This document shows, one piece after another, positions 59,214 through 64,000 of a stretch of 64,000 bases of DNA. Both the position numbers and the translations under genes were made by a program. This stretch comes from 9FT-COMBO-48-23 sp964400675 (GTDB lineage Bacteria > Chloroflexota > Dehalococcoidia > GIF9 > UBA5629): the NCBI GenBank assembly GCA_964400675.1, contig CAYNVO010000002.1, positions 1-64,000 of the forward strand, read 5' to 3'. Position 1 is the stretch's first letter. Each line of letters begins with the position of its first letter. The notes below the pieces were generated by a model, which did no database searches, was not told where the DNA came from, and saw only the letters and a program-made list of their open reading frames with translations.

Positions 59214-60695
59214 ATGGATAATATGCAACAAGAACAGCAGGTGGCTCGTATCACACTCGTGGCGAAGGTGGAGTTCCTCCCTGCTGTTGCCAGTTTTTTA
59301 CGAGAAATCTCCAACAAACTGGGCCTGGCTGGCAATGATATAGAGCAGCTTGAGCTCGTGGTGGAAGAAGCTTGCATGAACGTGATTGAACATGCCTTCG
59401 ACCCTGATGAGCAGGGCTATTTTGATGTCGTTATCCTGCGGAAGCCGGGGCAGATTCTAGTGGCGGTTGAAGACCAGGGATTGCCTTTTGATTTCAGGAA
59501 ATTTGATGTCGAGAAAGAATCAGGCCTCGGCACCATATTAATGAAAGCCTTTGCTGATGAGATTCATTTTCTCAATCTGGGTCGTCGTGGCAAACGAGTC
59601 GAACTTGTAAAGAACCTTCCCTACAAAGACGTCGAAGCATATATTTCTGAAGAGGAGAAGGACAGAGCATTGCCTCTTGTCTATGCGCCAAAGGATGTTC
59701 CAATTACAATACGCTTGATGAAACCGGATGACTCAGTCGATTTGGCCAGATGTGTGTATCGCTGCTATGGATACACTTATGCTAATGGGGATGTTTATTT
59801 CCCTGATAGGGTGCGAGAATTTTTGGAAAGCGGCTTGCTGATACCGCATGTCGCCTTAAGTCCCGATGATGAGGTTATTGGCCATATAGCAATACGCAAG
59901 GAATATCCTGATGCTAGAATTGGAGAAAGGGGACAGGCAGTAGTTGACCCGCGATATAGAGGCCATGGCTTACTTAATAAGTTGATAAGCGCTTCGGTAG
60001 AAAATGCCAGGGCTATGGGAATGTACGGGACTTACGGCGAAGCGGTAACTGCTCACATCTACAGTCAGAAGGCGGCTTTTTCGATTGGAGCGCGCGAGAC
60101 GGGCATCCTCTTAGGCTTTACTCCCGCAACCATGTTTTTTAAGAAAATTCAGGGCGAAAATCGGCAACAGCGTCAAACTGCGGTTCTTTTATATACCAGG
60201 CTTAATGAGGAGCCATGCCGAGACGTGTATCCGCCGTTTCATCATCAGGCGGTTATCCGTCGTATATATGAGCGAAACAATCTCAGGCGGAGCATCATGA
60301 GCGCGCTTGATGTTAAAGAGCCAGTTGATGTTCCTCCATCTTCTCAGGTAGATGTGAGGGTTCAGACTGATGCCAGCCGGGCTTTTATGCTCGTCAAACA
60401 ATATGGAGCCGACCTGGAAGAGCTGGTTAAATTCCGTTTACGTGAGCTTTGCCTGCGTAGAATCGACTGTATCTACATCGATTTACCATTGTCCCATCCG
60501 GCTACACAGAAGTTTTGTGCTTCACTGGAGATGCTTGGCTTCTTCTTTGCTGGAGTTATCCCGGAAATGTCTGAGGGCGATGTGCTTCGTTTACAATATC
60601 TTAATAACGTGGATATTGACCTTGAAAATACTCAGATTGCCTCTGATTTTGGTAAAGAACTGCTTGATTATGTTACTAAAGCAAGAGGAGCGTAG
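59214..60695 (+). CDS. RsbW-like kinase fused to a GNAT acetyltransferase domain
   Basis: 493 residues. Residues 1-135 are an anti-sigma-type HATPase: ELVVEEACMNVIEHAF (N box), VAVEDQGLPFDF (G1) and SGLGTILMKAFADE (G2). Residues 160-310 form a GNAT domain (ITIRLMKPDDSVDLARCVYRCYGY, VDPRYRGHGLLNKLI with the acetyl-CoA loop). Residues 320-493 are another alpha-beta region with no known name. The protein could phosphorylate the STAS antagonist, bind a sigma factor or acetylate a partner; the fusion suggests that acetyl-CoA status is an input. Confidence 0.85.
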   Translation: MDNMQQEQQVARITLVAKVEFLPAVASFLREISNKLGLAGNDIEQLELVVEEACMNVIEHAFDPDEQGYFDVVILRKPGQILVAVEDQGLPFDFRKFDVEKESGLGTILMKAFADEIHFLNLGRRGKRVELVKNLPYKDVEAYISEEEKDRALPLVYAPKDVPITIRLMKPDDSVDLARCVYRCYGYTYANGDVYFPDRVREFLESGLLIPHVALSPDDEVIGHIAIRKEYPDARIGERGQAVVDPRYRGHGLLNKLISASVENARAMGMYGTYGEAVTAHIYSQKAAFSIGARETGILLGFTPATMFFKKIQGENRQQRQTAVLLYTRLNEEPCRDVYPPFHHQAVIRRIYERNNLRRSIMSALDVKEPVDVPPSSQVDVRVQTDASRAFMLVKQYGADLEELVKFRLRELCLRRIDCIYIDLPLSHPATQKFCASLEMLGFFFAGVIPEMSEGDVLRLQYLNNVDIDLENTQIASDFGKELLDYVTKARGA

Positions 60696-60726
60696 ATAAA
60701 AATTGCCGTAGTTGAGTTAACTTGAA

Positions 60727-62094
60727 ATGGACATATCAATCGCTGATATATTGATAGACCTTATCAAGACAGCCTGTGTAGTCGTTGCCTTCGCCTACGT
60801 TGTAACCCGCACCGGATTCTTTGCCGAGATATTAGACAAAAAGCTCAATTTCAAGAACCAGGCTATCCTGGTTTTGCTTTTTGGTGCACTGTCCATATTC
60901 GGGACGTATGGTGGATTAAAACTGCCATCTGGTGCCATAGCCAATATTAGAGATCTGGGCCCGATGGTTGCCGGGCTTATCGGTGGCCCTCTGGCAGGGC
61001 TCGGCGCCGGCTTAATAGGTGGTGTACACCGCTATTTCCTTGGTGGATTTGTCTGCATCCCCTGCTCTTTGAGTACCGTTCTGGCTGGTCTCCTGGGTGG
61101 CGCGGTTTATAAGCTAAATAAAGGGGAGTTCGTTGCAGTCTGGCAGGCAATACTTTTTTCCGTCTTTGTGGAATTATTGCATATGGGTTTGACGCTATTG
61201 ATAGCCAAGCCGTATGAACAGGCGCTGGGAGTAGTTAAAGAGGTTATTTTGCCTATGATCGCTGCCAATGCACTGGGCGTGGCTATCTTTGCTTTTATAA
61301 TACGTAATCTAGTAACTGAGAGAAGGACGGCGGCAGAAAGGGAAAGCTTTAGACGTGAAATAGAGCGAACAGAATATGAGATGGAGACCGCCAGGGGAAT
61401 ACAGCAAAGCTTTCTGCCTGAGTCGCCACCTCGAATAGAGGGGTTCGAGCTGGCTGCTTTGAACTTGCCGGCGAGACAGGTGGGGGGAGATTTCTATGAT
61501 TTCATACCCGTCTCCGACAACGAATGGGGAATAATAATAGCTGACGTATCTGGCAAAGGCGTGCCGGCAGCTTTGTTCATGGCATTGTCCCGAACCCTGG
61601 TTCGAGCCAACGTCGCTGATAACATCACCGCTTCTCAAGCCATACAGAAGGCAAACCACATGATTTCGCAGGAAGCCAAGATGGGCATGTTCGTAACTTT
61701 ATTCTATGCTGTGCTGGACCCGGAGAAAAGGCGGTTGCAATATGTCAACGCCGGTCACAATCCGCCCTTTGTGGTTAAAAAGAGTTCCGGAGATGTTATC
61801 CTGCTGAGAGCCAGCGGTATTGCCATGGGTGTTATGGACGATGTTTCGTTGGAGGAAAAAGAGATTGAACTGGACAGCAATGATATAGTAGTCTTCTATA
61901 CCGATGGAATCACTGAGGCTATCAATGGTGCGGGAGAACAATTCGGCGAGAAAAGGCTCATTGAAACCATAAATCGGAATGCAGACTTGACGGTGAAAGA
62001 TTTGGCTGGCAGAGTGAAGGACGAAGTGTTTGCCTTTGCTCATGGTCAGCCTCAATTTGATGATTTCACTCTGGTAATATTAAAGGCGACTTAG
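60727..62094 (+). CDS. 5TMR-type membrane sensor with SpoIIE/RsbU PP2C phosphatase
   Basis: 455 residues. The N-terminal 200 residues contain five or six helices and match the 5TMR-LYT sensor (TYGGLKLPSGAIANIRDLGPMVAGLIGGPLAGL and GVHRYFLGG). A coiled segment (about 205-225) precedes a PP2C domain (230-450) with ARQVGGDFYDF, IADVSGKGVPAALFMAL, YVNAGHNPPFV and YTDGITEA. It would dephosphorylate the STAS antagonist in response to an outer signal. Next gene 7 nt downstream. Confidence 0.92.
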   Translation: MDISIADILIDLIKTACVVVAFAYVVTRTGFFAEILDKKLNFKNQAILVLLFGALSIFGTYGGLKLPSGAIANIRDLGPMVAGLIGGPLAGLGAGLIGGVHRYFLGGFVCIPCSLSTVLAGLLGGAVYKLNKGEFVAVWQAILFSVFVELLHMGLTLLIAKPYEQALGVVKEVILPMIAANALGVAIFAFIIRNLVTERRTAAERESFRREIERTEYEMETARGIQQSFLPESPPRIEGFELAALNLPARQVGGDFYDFIPVSDNEWGIIIADVSGKGVPAALFMALSRTLVRANVADNITASQAIQKANHMISQEAKMGMFVTLFYAVLDPEKRRLQYVNAGHNPPFVVKKSSGDVILLRASGIAMGVMDDVSLEEKEIELDSNDIVVFYTDGITEAINGAGEQFGEKRLIETINRNADLTVKDLAGRVKDEVFAFAHGQPQFDDFTLVILKAT

Positions 62095-62101
62095 GGGGTG
62101 A

Positions 62102-62539
62102 ATGACGACGTATAATCAACTTGAGTTAAAGGTCGATGCCAGGCTGGAAAACCTGTCTGTAATCGCCGATTTTATTTCCGGTTCGATGAGCCAGCTTGGC
62201 ATAGAGGAAGGCGTATTCGAAGTCCAATTAGCAGTGGATGAGGCGTGCACTAATGCAATAAAGTATGCCTATTCTGAGGAAGGCGGCGTAATCACCATTA
62301 CCTGTGAGATGCAGGGCAACGATTTCGTCGTCACCATCAGGGACAAGGGAAAACCATTTGACCCGTCTTCTGTTCCGCTACCTGACATCGGGGCAGACCT
62401 GGACAAGCGAAAAATCGGTGGACTGGGCATATATTTGATGGGAAAGCTGATGGACGATGTCAGCTATAGCTTTGATGTCGAAAAAGGTAACACGCTGGTA
62501 ATGAGAAAGATGCTGGCTGGAAAGAGCCGGGAATGCTAA
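62102..62539 (+). CDS. RsbW-like anti-sigma kinase
   Basis: 145 residues, single HATPase domain: VQLAVDEACTNAIKYAYS (N box), VTIRDKGKPFDP (G1), GGLGIYLMGKLMDDVSY (G2). AGGGGGTGA precedes the ATG. It would hold a sigma factor or other target and phosphorylate the antagonist. It is coupled to the 5TMR phosphatase gene and followed after 42 nt by a second phosphatase. Confidence 0.92.
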   Translation: MTTYNQLELKVDARLENLSVIADFISGSMSQLGIEEGVFEVQLAVDEACTNAIKYAYSEEGGVITITCEMQGNDFVVTIRDKGKPFDPSSVPLPDIGADLDKRKIGGLGIYLMGKLMDDVSYSFDVEKGNTLVMRKMLAGKSREC

Positions 62540-62581
62540 AAAAGGCCTGTCTGTAGCCAATAGTAAATGACATAAACATAG

Positions 62582-64000
62582 ATGATAGCTGGTGTATTTG
62601 CAGGCAGAACAATATGGGCAAAGCTGCTACTTGCTCTAGGGGCGGCACTGCTCTATGGGCTGTTGAACTGGGCTTTCAGTGGCCTGCATCTGCCCGGTGC
62701 CACCTTAATCAGCCTGAGACCACAGGTTTCAGTTCCTATAACCATGGGGTTGGCTTTTGGCCCTCTTCCTGGATTCATCACTGGATTCGTGGGCAATATC
62801 TTCGGTGACCTTCTCTCCGGTTATGGGATGCAGTATTGGGACTGGTCTATCGGCAATGGCCTGCTGGGAGCTATACCCGGCATCGTATATATAATGGGCA
62901 TACGAATTGTCAGGACCGTGGGACAATTCGGCATAGCCCTTTTATCCATCTTGATAGCTAACTTGGTCGGATTGACCACAGGTACCTTTATAGATAGCCT
63001 GGTATTACACAGGCTGACGTTCCAGGAAGCCATTCTGGGCTGGTTGCTCCCATCTTTGTTGACCAATGTCCTGCTGGCTTTCGCCATCGTTCCTCTGTTG
63101 CTGCTGGCTATCAAACGTCTTGTGTTGACCTTGGAGACCAGGGTCATACTGATGGTGACTTTTCTAATGGCTGCCTGTATTTTGGGGACAACAGCCATAC
63201 TTGTCTGGCGTGCCGACGACACCCTCGTGTCTATTGTAGGCGGGACCGTTGCCGCTCAAGCAACACACGAAGCCACACTGGACTTGTTACGCTGGGCTGG
63301 TTTGGCGTCCGTCGTCGTCCTTCTTGTCGGCACAATTGCATCCGTATTCATGGTCAGGAGACTGACATCGCCAGTATCGCTACTTTGCACCGGGGCTAAG
63401 GTTATCGGTTCAGGCGAGTATCAAACAAGCGTAATTAACCCCGTTGCCAAGCGCAGCGACGAGTTGGGGGAATTGGCCAGGACATTTCAGGATATGGTTG
63501 AGAGCCTGAAAGTACATATGAAGGAGCTCGAGAGAACCACCGCCGCCAAGGAGCGCATCGAAAGCGAGCTGAGAGTGGCTACTGAAATTCAGACTAGCAT
63601 GTTGCCCACGACATTCCCCCCGTTTCCAGATAGAAAAGAGTTCGATATTTTTGCCACCATGGCTCCGGCAAGAGAAGTAGGCGGCGATTTCTATGACTTC
63701 TTCTTTGTCGATGAGAATAAACTGTGTTTCGATATCGGTGATGTTTGCGGGAAGGGTATTCCGGCGGCGCTGTTCATGGCAATCAGCAAAACCTTGCTGA
63801 AAACAGAGGCATTGCGCGGCTTATCGCCGGAACAGATTCTGGCCAGCGTTAACGGTATATTGTATCCTGATAATGAGCTCTCCATGTTTTTCACCGGCTT
63901 CTGCGTAATTCTCAATACGGAAAACGGTGAAATGTTATTTGCCAATGGTGGGCATAATCCACCTTTAATATGTACCGCAGACGGCGGATTTGAATTCATC
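62582..64000 (+). CDS. ECF-S-like membrane protein with HAMP and PP2C phosphatase, 3' truncated
   Basis: At least 473 residues, open to the window end. The ATG at 62582 has only a weak site. About residues 10-165 hold five or six helices with FGPLPGFITGFVGNIFGD and WSIGNGLLGAIPGI, which resembles the membrane S component of energy-coupling-factor transporters. Two more helices (about 185-210 and 230-255) flank an outer segment, followed by a HAMP-like linker (VMVRRLTSPVSLL..SDELGELARTFQDMVESLK). The PP2C domain begins near residue 335 (ATEIQTSMLP, AREVGGDFYDF, GDVCGKGIPAALFMA, FANGGHNPPLI). A regulated phosphatase for the STAS antagonist is likely. Confidence 0.8.
   Translation, partial: MIAGVFAGRTIWAKLLLALGAALLYGLLNWAFSGLHLPGATLISLRPQVSVPITMGLAFGPLPGFITGFVGNIFGDLLSGYGMQYWDWSIGNGLLGAIPGIVYIMGIRIVRTVGQFGIALLSILIANLVGLTTGTFIDSLVLHRLTFQEAILGWLLPSLLTNVLLAFAIVPLLLLAIKRLVLTLETRVILMVTFLMAACILGTTAILVWRADDTLVSIVGGTVAAQATHEATLDLLRWAGLASVVVLLVGTIASVFMVRRLTSPVSLLCTGAKVIGSGEYQTSVINPVAKRSDELGELARTFQDMVESLKVHMKELERTTAAKERIESELRVATEIQTSMLPTTFPPFPDRKEFDIFATMAPAREVGGDFYDFFFVDENKLCFDIGDVCGKGIPAALFMAISKTLLKTEALRGLSPEQILASVNGILYPDNELSMFFTGFCVILNTENGEMLFANGGHNPPLICTADGGFEFI

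Noticed and set aside
1..64000. CRISPR array or rRNA operon
   Set aside because: No series of regularly spaced identical repeats and no rRNA-like segments were seen.

Overview
The window looks like a draft chromosome segment of a Chloroflexota bacterium, most likely class Dehalococcoidia. This is an inference from gene content and style: aroH-aroF-ribF-tyrS-class V aminotransferase-serA in one run, DUF1015-purL-purQ, MeaB, a GYD protein, frequent TTG starts with good Shine-Dalgarno sites, and dispersed GTCATTCTGAG..GAAGAATCTC intergenic repeats. A 100-N spacer at 2232-2331 shows that the sequence is a scaffolded draft.

Layout. 1-4229: remnant of a phage-like tail/baseplate locus containing the assembly gap. 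4338-5030: LuxR-type response regulator with a degenerate receiver. 5547-12977: two very large exported surface proteins, with a decayed HTH gene between them. 13143-23162: housekeeping (meaB, a PlsY-like acyltransferase, a CBS-ACT protein, then the aromatic/serine/tyrosyl-tRNA run). 23376-33870: a PAS-PAS-GGDEF cyclase, an AlkD-like protein, the purLQ operon, yqeY-rpsU, an enoyl-CoA hydratase, small membrane proteins and a pseudouridine synthase. 34038-43684: accessory DNA around a tRNA-Thr(CGT). The tRNA 3' half is repeated at 38179 and 43640, each time behind a conserved 52-nt arm, which looks like two tandem integrated elements without an integrase. Their contents are a HigBA pair, a DUF502-like membrane protein, PEP synthase and GlgC.

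43758-51318 is the most unusual part: a phosphoprotein signalling locus. It holds three exported single-pass proteins with extracytoplasmic Ig-like or novel domains and a cytosolic C-terminal FHA domain, a membrane-tethered Ser/Thr kinase, a PP2C phosphatase, a zinc-ribbon FHA protein (currently frameshifted by a 14-bp tandem duplication) and a divergently transcribed FHA-winged-helix regulator. Two promoters in the locus carry 11-bp-phased CTGTCA direct repeats, like PhoB/OmpR-family boxes, each 21 nt from a candidate -10. This suggests a closed circuit in which kinase and phosphatase act on an FHA-containing transcription factor that controls the whole locus.

51428-58484 holds an old-yellow-enzyme-type flavoprotein, a primary-type sigma factor, a NifU C-terminal protein, a ferredoxin, a Crp-family regulator, a MEDS-HTH regulator and a CDF-like transporter. 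58654 to the right edge is a partner-switching module (STAS antagonist, RsbW-like kinase fused to a GNAT domain, 5TMR-PP2C phosphatase, second RsbW-like kinase, and an ECF-S-like-HAMP-PP2C protein cut by the window end) with no cognate sigma factor beside it.
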